Shown here: positions 1 through 4,012 of the stretch, one piece after another
Layout of the letters: each line of letters opens with the position of its first letter
How positions within the stretch are numbered: position 1 is the stretch's first letter
From: Spirochaetaceae bacterium
GTDB taxonomy: Bacteria; Spirochaetota; Spirochaetia; Treponematales; Breznakiellaceae
Assembly (NCBI GenBank): GCA_031280455.1
Contig: JAITGR010000200.1
Coordinates: 1-6,020 of the forward strand
Direction: 5' to 3'
Length of the DNA stretch: 6,020 nucleotides
Made by a program: the position numbers and the translations under genes
The notes under the pieces: model-generated
Told to the model about the DNA's origin: nothing
Seen by the model: only the letters and a program-made list of their open reading frames with translations
Databases searched by the model: none

Positions 1-117
1 GGACATGGCGTATGCTTCGCCGTAGATTATTTCGTAGCGTTCGCCCGGGGCGAGTTCCCAGGCTTTGTAATCGGCGTATGTCCACCGTTTGTTTTCCCGC
101 AATGCCGCGCTGCTCAT
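1..117 (-). CDS. Uma2-family (DUF820) protein, N-terminal part
   Basis: The first 39 codons of a minus-strand gene that leaves the window at base 1. The peptide has the N-terminal pattern of Uma2 proteins: a W-T-Y-x-D-Y (residues 12-17), then G-E-R-Y-E-I-I-Y-G (25-33) and a following A-M-S (37-39), corresponding to the usual 'DYxxW..ERYELIDGxxYAMS'. Uma2 proteins have a PD-(D/E)XK nuclease-like fold and are abundant multi-copy proteins in cyanobacteria, spirochaetes and others; their cellular role is poorly known. The catalytic acidic residues lie beyond the window, so activity cannot be judged. ATG at 117 is chosen because the homologous segment begins soon after it and a -10 element sits 6 nt upstream. 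No Shine-Dalgarno is seen. A likely C-terminal remnant of a second Uma2 gene lies just upstream (350-460). Confidence 0.8.
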   Translation of the reverse strand, partial: MSSAALRENKRWTYADYKAWELAPGERYEIIYGEAYAMS

Positions 118-123
118 GCGTCC

Positions 124-153
124 AGTGTAGCCCGCACGGGAGATGCCTGCCAA
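124..153 (-). promoter_or_regulatory. Predicted sigma-70-type promoter of the Uma2 gene (leaderless layout)
   Basis: Read on the minus strand, TTGGCA (148-153), an 18-nt spacer and TACACT (124-129), then 6 nt to the ATG at 117. The predicted +1 falls on or next to the start codon, so the mRNA would have no 5' leader, which agrees with the missing Shine-Dalgarno. The layout is the same as upstream of the epmA-like gene. The start site is inferred from motif positions only. Confidence 0.5.
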
Positions 154-176
154 GGCCGCAGGCGGGGGCATGGCCG

Positions 177-211
177 GATTTCAGATTTCGGATTTCGGAT
201 TTCGGATTTTA
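177..211. repeat. Tandem 7-bp repeat, GATTTCG type, five units
   Basis: Five consecutive heptamers: GATTTCA, three times GATTTCG, and a degenerate GATTTTA. They are intergenic between the Uma2 N-terminus and the Uma2-like remnant. The unit differs in sequence from the second heptamer array 60 bases further on but has the same 7-bp period. No open frame with coding character crosses it. Confidence 0.85.
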
Positions 212-275
212 CGCCGAAAATGCGGATCAAAACCAGCAATCCGTGTGCGCTGCGATATACCGGCTAAAGACCGAC
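208..275. repeat. Composite intergenic repeat, copy 1
   Basis: Holds two words that recur at 3078-3107 in the same order and strand: TTTACGCCGAAA (208-219, identical) and ATACCGGCTAAAGACCGAC (257-275; 17 of 19 match the second copy). GATATACCGGC (254-264) also appears inverted at 3046-3056. The right end runs into the CGACAAC heptamer array, and copy 2 also touches such an array. It looks like a small non-coding dispersed element; no transposase is present. Confidence 0.6.
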
Positions 276-345
276 AACCGACAACTGGCAACCGGCAACC
301 GGCAACCGGCAACTGACAACCGGCAACCGACAACCGACAACTGAC
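272..345. repeat. Tandem 7-bp repeat, (C/T)G(A/G)CAAC, ten units plus partial
   Basis: Ten contiguous heptamers (272-341) follow the pattern YGRCAAC: CGACAAC twice, TGGCAAC, CGGCAAC three times, TGACAAC, CGGCAAC, CGACAAC twice, then a partial TGAC. Variation is confined to positions 1 and 3 and consists only of transitions. The array begins inside the composite repeat and ends 5 bases before the stop codon of the Uma2-like remnant. A three-unit array of the same family lies inverted at 3025-3045. It resembles the short tandemly repeated heptamers known from other bacterial genomes, such as cyanobacteria. Confidence 0.9.
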
Positions 346-349
346 CAGG

Positions 350-460
350 CTACTCTGCGAAAACTGGCGATAAGTCGATGGTGAGTGTGCTGAATATGCC
401 TGCCGGCGCCTTGTCTGCCGCGCCGTACGAAGCGAACGCGATAGATTTGAACAAGTCTAA
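350..460 (-). pseudogene. Probable C-terminal remnant of a Uma2-family gene
   Basis: A 36-codon open stretch on the minus strand ending in TAG (350-352). It encodes a tail with Y-G-A-A-D-K-A-P-A-G-I-F followed by L-T-I-D-L-S-P-V-F-A-E. This matches the usual Uma2 C-terminus, in which a 'D..PVGIL/F' strand is followed by 'L.IDL..VF'. It has no start of its own and lies directly behind the TAA of the radical SAM gene, in the same frame. Its GC-rich codons match the Uma2 fragment further left and contrast with the AT-rich radical SAM gene. The simplest reading is that a Uma2 gene lost its 5' part when the radical SAM segment arrived. The call rests on a short motif recognised by eye. Confidence 0.45.
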
Positions 461-1390
461 TTATGTCCATTCTGATATTTCTTTTTTTGTAACACGCCAT
501 TCATGACCATATGTTACCTTCTTTAAGTTGCAATGCCGGCAAAAAGGAATCGGCGTAGCCATGAAATCCAAAATTTCATCTATATTTTTTGCTTTATATA
601 TATCTATATAATCACGTTCGGTTACCTCAAGTTTTGTCCCAAATTGTTTGTTAAAGTGTTCAATAAACGGAAATATGCCACAAGAATATAATTTTCCATT
701 CCTTAACGTAATACACTCATTTGAAACCCAACAAGCGCTAAAATTTAGTTTGTAATTTTGTTTTCCTTTTACATCTATTGCCCATCTAAACATATTCATT
801 TTCCTGCTCGAAGAAGCTCCAAGTCCGGCAAAATCAACAATCGCCCGGTCCGTCACATAACCACACGGCACGCCGTATTTATTTGATAATTGTCTTATCA
901 GATTTATGTTAAGTTTAATTGGATACGGAGATATGGATATCCAAATGTTATTTTTGTGTGCTGTTTTCCAAAAAGATGCATCCATTTTGTCCAGCAAAAT
1001 TACATTTGTAATTATACAAATGAATGTATCTTTAAAATACCTTCTTGATATTTCCATAAATTCATTTATATCTTTGTTTAACAAGGGCTCTCCACCAAGA
1101 ATGCGAATAGATCGTACATCTCCATTGGTTAAATTATTAATACGGCGCAAATCATTTTCAAAAACGCTTGTTTTGGCGTATTCTTCTTCTGCTAGTGCGG
1201 AAAACGGCCCACATCCCGCACATTTCAAATTACAATGCTCCGTCAAGTGTACTTCAAATTGAAGTTTTGCGAGTCTTGGTTTTTTACCTCCCGTCCGTAA
1301 AAAAATTACTCTTGCGCGAATTAAGCGTATCGCCAGCAAAAACCCATGAGGAATAAAAAACTTAATGACTTTCTTCAAGCACCTAAACAT
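461..1390 (-). CDS. Radical SAM protein with SPASM-like C-terminal cysteine cluster, probable glycan-locus type
   Basis: 309 residues from ATG 1390, chosen because GGAGG (1399-1403) lies 8 nt upstream; a TTG five codons earlier overlaps that site. The N-terminus (residues 8-28) is a basic, hydrophobic segment containing IPHG. The radical SAM cluster motif CNLKCAGC has Cys53, Cys57 and Cys60, which would bind a 4Fe-4S cluster that cleaves S-adenosylmethionine, and GGEP (99-102) is the usual SAM-contacting strand. Cys220, Cys226, Cys237, Cys284 and Cys287 form a C-terminal set suited to an auxiliary Fe-S cluster. The tail (FNKxF, DYIDIY, IPFCRHCN) resembles radical SAM proteins found among capsule and O-antigen genes, whose reaction is mostly unknown. 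Codons are strikingly AT-rich against the GC-rich neighbours, suggesting recent transfer. No precursor peptide or glycosyltransferase lies nearby. The radical SAM call is firm; the substrate is unknown. Confidence 0.9.
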   Translation of the reverse strand: MFRCLKKVIKFFIPHGFLLAIRLIRARVIFLRTGGKKPRLAKLQFEVHLTEHCNLKCAGCGPFSALAEEEYAKTSVFENDLRRINNLTNGDVRSIRILGGEPLLNKDINEFMEISRRYFKDTFICIITNVILLDKMDASFWKTAHKNNIWISISPYPIKLNINLIRQLSNKYGVPCGYVTDRAIVDFAGLGASSSRKMNMFRWAIDVKGKQNYKLNFSACWVSNECITLRNGKLYSCGIFPFIEHFNKQFGTKLEVTERDYIDIYKAKNIDEILDFMATPIPFCRHCNLKKVTYGHEWRVTKKEISEWT

Positions 1391-1398
1391 TATAAACA

Positions 1399-1403
1399 CC
1401 TCC
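1399..1403 (-). promoter_or_regulatory. Ribosome binding site of the radical SAM gene
   Basis: GGAGG on the minus strand, 8 nt before ATG 1390. It decides the start: the longer reading from TTG (1403-1405) would place the start on top of this site. A hairpin with arms at 1418-1424 and 1433-1439 lies just upstream in the leader. Confidence 0.75.
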
Positions 1404-1447
1404 AAAATGATTGTTTTGCGGCAGCATGAGTACCGCCGCTATATTCT

Positions 1448-1484
1448 GGGAACCTCTAAAAACCGGTTGTTTTCAGAGGTTCCC
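1448..1484. repeat. Hairpin 1 with conserved inner core
   Basis: Perfect 10-bp arms GGGAACCTCT (1448-1457) and AGAGGTTCCC (1475-1484). After one A/C mismatch, an inner stem AAAAC (1459-1463) / GTTTT (1469-1473) closes on the loop CGGTT, so the whole element folds. The 15-nt core AAAACCGGTTGTTTT is identical in hairpin 2, whose outer arms are unrelated. Confidence 0.85.
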
Positions 1485-1494
1485 TTGATAACAG

Positions 1495-1529
1495 AGCCTG
1501 TTCCAAAACCGGTTGTTTTGTCACAGGCT
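1495..1529. repeat. Hairpin 2, same core, different arms
   Basis: Outer arms AGCCTG (1495-1500) and CAGGCT (1524-1529). Inner stem CAAAAC (1504-1509) / GTTTTG (1515-1520) closes on CGGTT. The core at 1505-1519 is identical to that of hairpin 1. GAGCCTG recurs at 1564-1570 and CTGTTCCAAAA at 1595-1605, so the cluster contains diverged direct repeats as well. Confidence 0.8.
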
Positions 1530-1530
1530 T

Positions 1531-1545
1531 GCAACTAAAAGTTGC
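1531..1545. repeat. Hairpin 3, GCAACT-AAA-AGTTGC
   Basis: A 6-bp perfect stem around an AAA loop. Hairpin 6 has the same loop and closing pairs (CT-AAA-AG) on a different stem. Confidence 0.75.
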
Positions 1546-1547
1546 TT

Positions 1548-1579
1548 GCAGTTTTTCGGCCTGGAGCCTGCAAAACTGC
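1548..1579 (+). repeat. Hairpin 4, 8-bp stem followed by a T run
   Basis: Arms GCAGTTTT (1548-1555) and AAAACTGC (1572-1579) around a 16-nt loop. GG and six T (1582-1587) follow on the plus strand, so it has the outline of a plus-strand intrinsic terminator, but no plus-strand gene lies upstream. AAAAC-TGCG-GTTTT (1572-1584) repeats the inner-stem theme of hairpins 1 and 2. Confidence 0.6.
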
Positions 1580-1593
1580 GGTTTTTTAAGGTA

Positions 1594-1624
1594 GCTGTTC
1601 CAAAAACTGAAGTTTTGGAACAGC
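1594..1624. repeat. Hairpin 5, 12-bp perfect stem
   Basis: GCTGTTCCAAAA (1594-1605) pairs perfectly with TTTTGGAACAGC (1613-1624) around ACTGAAG. Its left arm shares CTGTTCCAAAA with hairpin 2 (1498-1508). No T run follows on either strand close enough for a good terminator. Confidence 0.85.
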
Positions 1625-1648
1625 CTCAACAGAAAAAAAGCAAGTATT

Positions 1649-1663
1649 GCGGCTAAAAGCCGC
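1649..1663. repeat. Hairpin 6, GCGGCT-AAA-AGCCGC
   Basis: A 6-bp perfect stem with the loop and closing pairs of hairpin 3. On the minus strand seven T follow after nine bases, so it could be a weak terminator for minus-strand transcripts; the stop codon of the doubtful 79-residue ORF lies inside it. Confidence 0.7.
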
Positions 1664-1892
1664 TGAAAACAGACTGTACTGTTGGAGATAACATATATTT
1701 CCCTGATAACCAGCTGGTAAGGAATCTCAAATTGAAACTTCTGAAATCCGCGAATGGGCAGACTTCTCCCGTAAAATTGCCCCGGAGGGGCGAATTCAAT
1801 GTGTGTGTGTGTGTGTGTGTGTGTTCGGCAGACGGGCTGCTAAACTTGAGGGAAATTTGCGCCGCTTCGTGTCTGTCTGCGTTTGCTTGCAT
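1653..1892 (-). CDS. Doubtful small ORF crossing a TG/CA microsatellite
   Basis: A 79-codon minus-strand ORF from ATG 1892, not recognised. In its favour, ATG lies 9 nt downstream of a good -10 hexamer, the near-leaderless arrangement seen for two other genes here. The (CA)n tract is read as alternating His-Thr (about residues 24-31: H-T-H-T-H-T-H-T). Against it, there is no Shine-Dalgarno, domain, signal peptide or membrane segment, and the composition looks like translated spacer. Gain or loss of one CA unit would shift the frame, so any product would be switchable. Equally, the promoter may serve only an RNA or the downstream radical SAM gene. Confidence 0.2.
   Translation of the reverse strand: MQANADRHEAAQISLKFSSPSAEHTHTHTHTLNSPLRGNFTGEVCPFADFRSFNLRFLTSWLSGKYMLSPTVQSVFSGF
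1776..1797. repeat. Small GC hairpin beside the microsatellite
   Basis: GCCCC (1779-1783) and GGGGC (1787-1791) around GGA, extended by AATT on both sides with one bulged G. It ends two bases before the TG tract. On the plus strand its GGAGGGG would be spaced like a Shine-Dalgarno before ATG 1799. Confidence 0.55.
1800..1824. repeat. TG dinucleotide microsatellite, 12.5 units
   Basis: An uninterrupted TG run of 25 bases. Dinucleotide tracts this long are uncommon in bacteria and are prone to slippage during replication, a known basis of phase variation. On the plus strand the tract directly follows ATG 1799, but that frame stops after fourteen codons. On the minus strand it lies inside the doubtful 79-residue ORF. 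Confidence 0.95.
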
Positions 1893-1901
1893 AATGAATG
1901 C

Positions 1902-1930
1902 AGGATAGCACGGGGCGGAGAAAGCGTCAA
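1902..1930 (-). promoter_or_regulatory. Predicted sigma-70-type promoter, minus strand
   Basis: TTGACG (1925-1930), a 17-nt spacer and TATCCT (1902-1907), a close match to the -35/-10 consensus with ideal spacing. Predicted +1 is near 1895, just before ATG 1892. It lies beyond the stop of the epmA-like gene and points towards the hairpin cluster and the radical SAM gene. Three GTACG repeats abut its -35. Confidence 0.55.
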
Positions 1931-1945
1931 GTACGGTACGGTACG
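1931..1945. repeat. Three tandem GTACG units next to a -35 element
   Basis: GTACGGTACGGTACG places three self-complementary GTAC tetramers at 5-bp steps directly upstream (in the minus direction) of the -35 at 1925-1930. The position would suit an operator or UP-type element, but no regulator is known here. Confidence 0.5.
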
Positions 1946-1967
1946 GAGGGAGGGGCGCCCCCCGCAA

Positions 1968-2996
1968 TCACCCGCGCGTCATGGGGAAGGGCAGCACGCC
2001 GGCGAGGGTGCGCGTGCCCAGCAGTGCCATGATGAGCCGGTCCATGCCCACAGCGACGCCCGAACAGCGGGGAAAGCCGCTGCCGTCCTGGAAAATTTGC
2101 AGCCAGCCGGTATCGACAGCGTGGGGGACGGCGGCGCTGCGCGCTTTTTCCGCCGCTTCCGCCTGGAAAAAAGCGCCCGCAGCCTGGCCGTCCGTTTCTT
2201 CCGAATAGCAGTTCGCCGCTTCAATACCGCGCAGGTACAGCTCCCAGCGCTCGCGGCAGAGCGGCGAGCCATCCCCGCCTGAAGGCTTCAACTGCGCCAG
2301 GCACGGCACAATCGCCGGATAGTCCAGCAGGGCGACAGGTTTTTCGCGCGGCAGGGCGTTTTCCACCCTATGGATAAAAATGAGGTTGTATATATCGGCA
2401 TCCGGCGTTTCCGGCGCGATTTCCATGCCCAGGCGGCGGGCTTCATGCCCAAGGGTGCCGCGCGCGATTGCCTGGTTCAGGCTGAAACCGGCGCAGCGGC
2501 AAAACGCTTCTTCCATAGTAAGCCGGATAAACGGCGGTGCGAGGCCGGCCAGCGCTTCTTCAGTCTGAAAGTGCAGCAAGTCCTCGCGGCAGGCGGCGAG
2601 CAGGTGGGTGAACAGCGCCTCCGTCAGCGCGAGCGAATCGAGGTAGTCCGCCTGCATGGTGTAGTATTCCAGCATCAGGAATTCAGGGTTGTGCATGGAG
2701 CCGGTCGATTCGCAGTTGCGAAACGATGGGCATATCTGATAGACGCTGGCGCGGTGCGCTGCTATCAGTTTTTTCATCCAGATTTCTGGGCTGGGCACCA
2801 GGTAGTAGGGCTTTTCGCGCATGGTCCGCGAACCGCGCGGCGGCAGGAGTGTTGTTTCAAAAACTTCAAGGCAGGCTTCGGGGATGAGGGCTGGCGCAAG
2901 CAGCGGGGTCAGCACTTCCAGGTAGCCGCGCCCGTCAAAAAACGCCCGCGTTGCGCTAATAATGCGGGAACGGGCGGCAAGCATCGTGTAATCCAT
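1968..2996 (-). CDS. epmA: EpmA-type EF-P--(R)-beta-lysine ligase (class II LysRS paralogue)
   Basis: 342 residues; E. coli EpmA has 325. The protein is the catalytic core of a class II lysyl-tRNA synthetase without the anticodon-binding domain, as in EpmA (PoxA/YjeA/GenX). Motif 1 lies near 19-35 (FFDGRGYLEV.TP), motif 2 is FRN followed by HNPEFLMLEYY (92-112), and motif 3 is CSGVAVGMDR (311-320). SPEIWMKKL (69-77) and YLRGIEAAN also follow EpmA. In E. coli EpmA, Ala298 in the corresponding CSGVALG favours beta-lysine over alpha-lysine; the alanine is kept here as Ala315. The family activates (R)-beta-lysine with ATP and attaches it to a conserved lysine of elongation factor P, which relieves ribosome stalling at polyproline. 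Neither EF-P nor the aminomutase EpmB is in the window. Start 2996 fits the promoter spacing; a second ATG is at codon 5. Confidence 0.9.
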   Translation of the reverse strand: MDYTMLAARSRIISATRAFFDGRGYLEVLTPLLAPALIPEACLEVFETTLLPPRGSRTMREKPYYLVPSPEIWMKKLIAAHRASVYQICPSFRNCESTGSMHNPEFLMLEYYTMQADYLDSLALTEALFTHLLAACREDLLHFQTEEALAGLAPPFIRLTMEEAFCRCAGFSLNQAIARGTLGHEARRLGMEIAPETPDADIYNLIFIHRVENALPREKPVALLDYPAIVPCLAQLKPSGGDGSPLCRERWELYLRGIEAANCYSEETDGQAAGAFFQAEAAEKARSAAVPHAVDTGWLQIFQDGSGFPRCSGVAVGMDRLIMALLGTRTLAGVLPFPMTRG

Positions 2997-3002
2997 GAGG
3001 CG

Positions 3003-3032
3003 AGTGTAGCGTGTTTTTTTGGCAGTTGCCAG
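3003..3032 (-). promoter_or_regulatory. Predicted promoter of the epmA-like gene (leaderless layout)
   Basis: On the minus strand CTGGCA (3027-3032), an 18-nt spacer and TACACT (3003-3008), then exactly 6 nt to ATG 2996. No Shine-Dalgarno precedes the ATG. Spacer length, -10 sequence and distance to the start are identical to the Uma2 promoter. The -35 hexamer is built from a heptamer repeat unit. Confidence 0.5.
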
Positions 3033-3045
3033 TTGTCAGTTGTCC
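3025..3045. repeat. Three heptamer units, inverted relative to the array at 272-345
   Basis: GTTGCCA, GTTGTCA and GTTGTCC in tandem; read on the minus strand these are GGACAAC, TGACAAC and TGGCAAC, the same YGRCAAC family with one variant. A partial unit (GGCA, 3021-3024) precedes them. Confidence 0.8.
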
Positions 3046-3107
3046 GCCGGTATATCAGAACAAGGCAGGCGCTCTGGTTTACGCCGAAATACCGGCTATA
3101 GACTGAC
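3035..3107. repeat. Composite intergenic repeat, copy 2 (73-bp inverted-repeat element)
   Basis: Imperfect terminal inverted repeats of 19 bp: GTCAGT and GCCGGTAT (3035-3053) against ATACCGGC and ACTGAC (3089-3107), with the middle five bases unpaired. It contains TTTACGCCGAAA (3078-3089) and ATACCGGCTATAGACTGAC (3089-3107), both shared with copy 1. It fills the gap between the epmA-like and ABC ATPase genes. It resembles a miniature non-autonomous element, but no target-site duplication was recognised. Confidence 0.6.
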
Positions 3108-3125
3108 TCCCGCCTTGGTTTTGAG

Positions 3126-3878
3126 CTAGCTCCGGGCAGAAAGTTTTTTGAGAAATGTTTGCGCGCGCTCTGTTTGGGGGCTGTCGATGAGGCGCGCGGC
3201 GCTTCCTTGTTCGACAATGCTGCCGCCGTCCAGGAATATAACGCGGTCGGCGACTTCGCGGGCAAAGGCCATTTCGTGCGTAACAACGACCATGGTCATT
3301 TTTTCGGCGGCAAGCGCGCGCAGCACACGGAGTATTTCGGCGGTCAGTTCGGGGTCGAGCGCGCTTGTCGGTTCGTCAAAAAACAGCACCGCCGGTTCCA
3401 GGGCGAGGGCGCGGGCGATTGATACGCGCTGCTGCTGGCCGCCGGATAATTCGCACGGATAGGCGGCGGCTTTTTCGGCCAGACCGGTTTTTTCCAGCAG
3501 GGCGCGGGCGCGTGTTTCGGCTTCGGCGCGCGGGCGTTTGAGTACATGTATCTGCGCTTCGGTTATGTTCCGCAGCACGGAAAAGTGGGGAAACAGGTTG
3601 AAGTTCTGAAACACCAGCCCGATTTTGCGGCAGACTTCGCGCAGTACCGGCGCACTCGCGTAGACGCCGTTGGTTACGAGCGCCTGGCCGTCAACGTAGA
3701 TTGAGCCGCTGTCTACGGCGGTTAAGTGCGTTACGCAGCGCAGCAGCGTTGTTTTGCCGGAACCGGACGGCCCGATGACAGCCACCACTTCGCCGCGCTC
3801 CACGGTAAACGAAATGTTGTCCAAAACGCTCTGGCCGCCGTACGCTTTGCGGATGTTTTCTACCGCCAGTATGCTCAT
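3126..3878 (-). CDS. Polar amino acid ABC transporter, ATP-binding protein (GlnQ/ArtP type)
   Basis: 250 residues, normal length for this subfamily, with every ATPase motif intact: Walker A GPSGSGKT (36-43), Q-loop Gln91 in FQNFNLFPHFSVLRN, signature LSGGQQQR (144-151), Walker B VLFFDE (164-169), D-loop SALD (172-175) and switch His201. FQ-NLFPH and THEM-FA are typical of polar amino acid importers. It would drive uptake with an inner-membrane permease and a substrate-binding protein. Neither is encoded here: the upstream side is a hairpin cluster and tRNA-His, and the downstream side is a repeat and the epmA-like gene. It is therefore an orphan, or its permease has moved. A variable insertion around residues 69-80 separates the first strands from the Q-loop. 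ATG 3878 is supported by GGGAG 9 nt upstream. The specific substrate cannot be read from the ATPase. Confidence 0.9.
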   Translation of the reverse strand: MSILAVENIRKAYGGQSVLDNISFTVERGEVVAVIGPSGSGKTTLLRCVTHLTAVDSGSIYVDGQALVTNGVYASAPVLREVCRKIGLVFQNFNLFPHFSVLRNITEAQIHVLKRPRAEAETRARALLEKTGLAEKAAAYPCELSGGQQQRVSIARALALEPAVLFFDEPTSALDPELTAEILRVLRALAAEKMTMVVVTHEMAFAREVADRVIFLDGGSIVEQGSAARLIDSPQTERAQTFLKKLSARS

Positions 3879-3887
3879 ATCGAAAGG

Positions 3888-3892
3888 CTCCC
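3888..3892 (-). promoter_or_regulatory. Ribosome binding site of the ABC ATPase gene
   Basis: GGGAG on the minus strand, 9 nt before ATG 3878. It lies two bases from the foot of a 15-bp hairpin (3895-3933), so that fold in the mRNA leader would sit against the ribosome site. Confidence 0.6.
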
Positions 3893-3894
3893 TT

Positions 3895-3933
3895 GGGCAA
3901 TGCTGATTAAATCGAATCTAATCAGCATTGCCC
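3895..3933. repeat. Perfect 15-bp hairpin in the ABC ATPase leader
   Basis: GGGCAATGCTGATTA (3895-3909) pairs with TAATCAGCATTGCCC (3919-3933) around a 9-nt loop. There is no T run, so it is not a plain terminator. It would lie in the 5' leader of the minus-strand ATPase mRNA. Confidence 0.9.
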
Positions 3934-3935
3934 TT

Positions 3936-3965
3936 TGTAATTGCTCATTTCATTACGCAATTACA
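3936..3965. repeat. 9-bp hairpin, middle of the cluster
   Basis: TGTAATTGC (3936-3944) and GCAATTACA (3957-3965) around a 12-nt loop. It starts two bases after the previous hairpin. Confidence 0.8.
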
Positions 3966-3970
3966 GTTAA

Positions 3971-4012
3971 GAGGCACTTATTAAATGCTCGGTGGCATTT
4001 AATAAGTGCCTC
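3971..4012. repeat. Perfect 18-bp hairpin
   Basis: An 18-bp perfect stem, 3971-3988 with 3995-4012, beginning GAGGCACTTATT and closing on a 6-nt loop TCGGTG. CTCCCTTG follows (4010-4017), a word also found at 3888-3894 as TCCCTTG's neighbour and, as TTCCCTTG, after hairpin 1 (1480-1486). Confidence 0.9.

Larger units (their letters stand above)
1391..1967. other. 577-base spacer rich in palindromes, no confident gene
   Basis: Between the radical SAM gene and the epmA-like gene, both on the minus strand, no stretch shows a recognisable protein. It holds, left to right, a leader hairpin (1418-1439), six hairpins (1448-1663), a small GC hairpin (1776-1797), a TG microsatellite (1800-1824), a minus-strand promoter (1902-1930), a GTACG triplet repeat (1931-1945) and GGGGCGCCCC (1952-1961). 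A minus-strand transcript from the promoter would pass through all the hairpins into the radical SAM gene. Confidence 0.7.

Noticed and set aside
12..344. Plus-strand ORF across the left intergenic region
   Set aside because: Its product is translated heptamer repeats plus the antisense of the Uma2 N-terminus; no coding character.
272..345. CRISPR array
   Set aside because: The repeats are contiguous 7-bp units with no spacers, and no cas gene is present.
461..1390. Radical SAM protein as EpmB, partner of the nearby EpmA-like ligase
   Set aside because: It lacks lysine 2,3-aminomutase family features and has a SPASM-like C-terminal cysteine set; its composition and tail match the glycan-locus group instead.
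1548..1587. Plus-strand intrinsic terminator
   Set aside because: Stem and T run fit, but no plus-strand gene lies upstream; it is kept as a hairpin of the cluster.
1803..2282. Plus-strand ORF starting in the TG tract
   Set aside because: It runs antisense through the well-supported epmA-like gene, and its Cys-Val run is only the translated microsatellite.
2909..3286. Minus-strand ORF between the ABC ATPase and epmA-like genes
   Set aside because: It is an out-of-frame reading across the ATPase end, the composite repeat and the epmA start.
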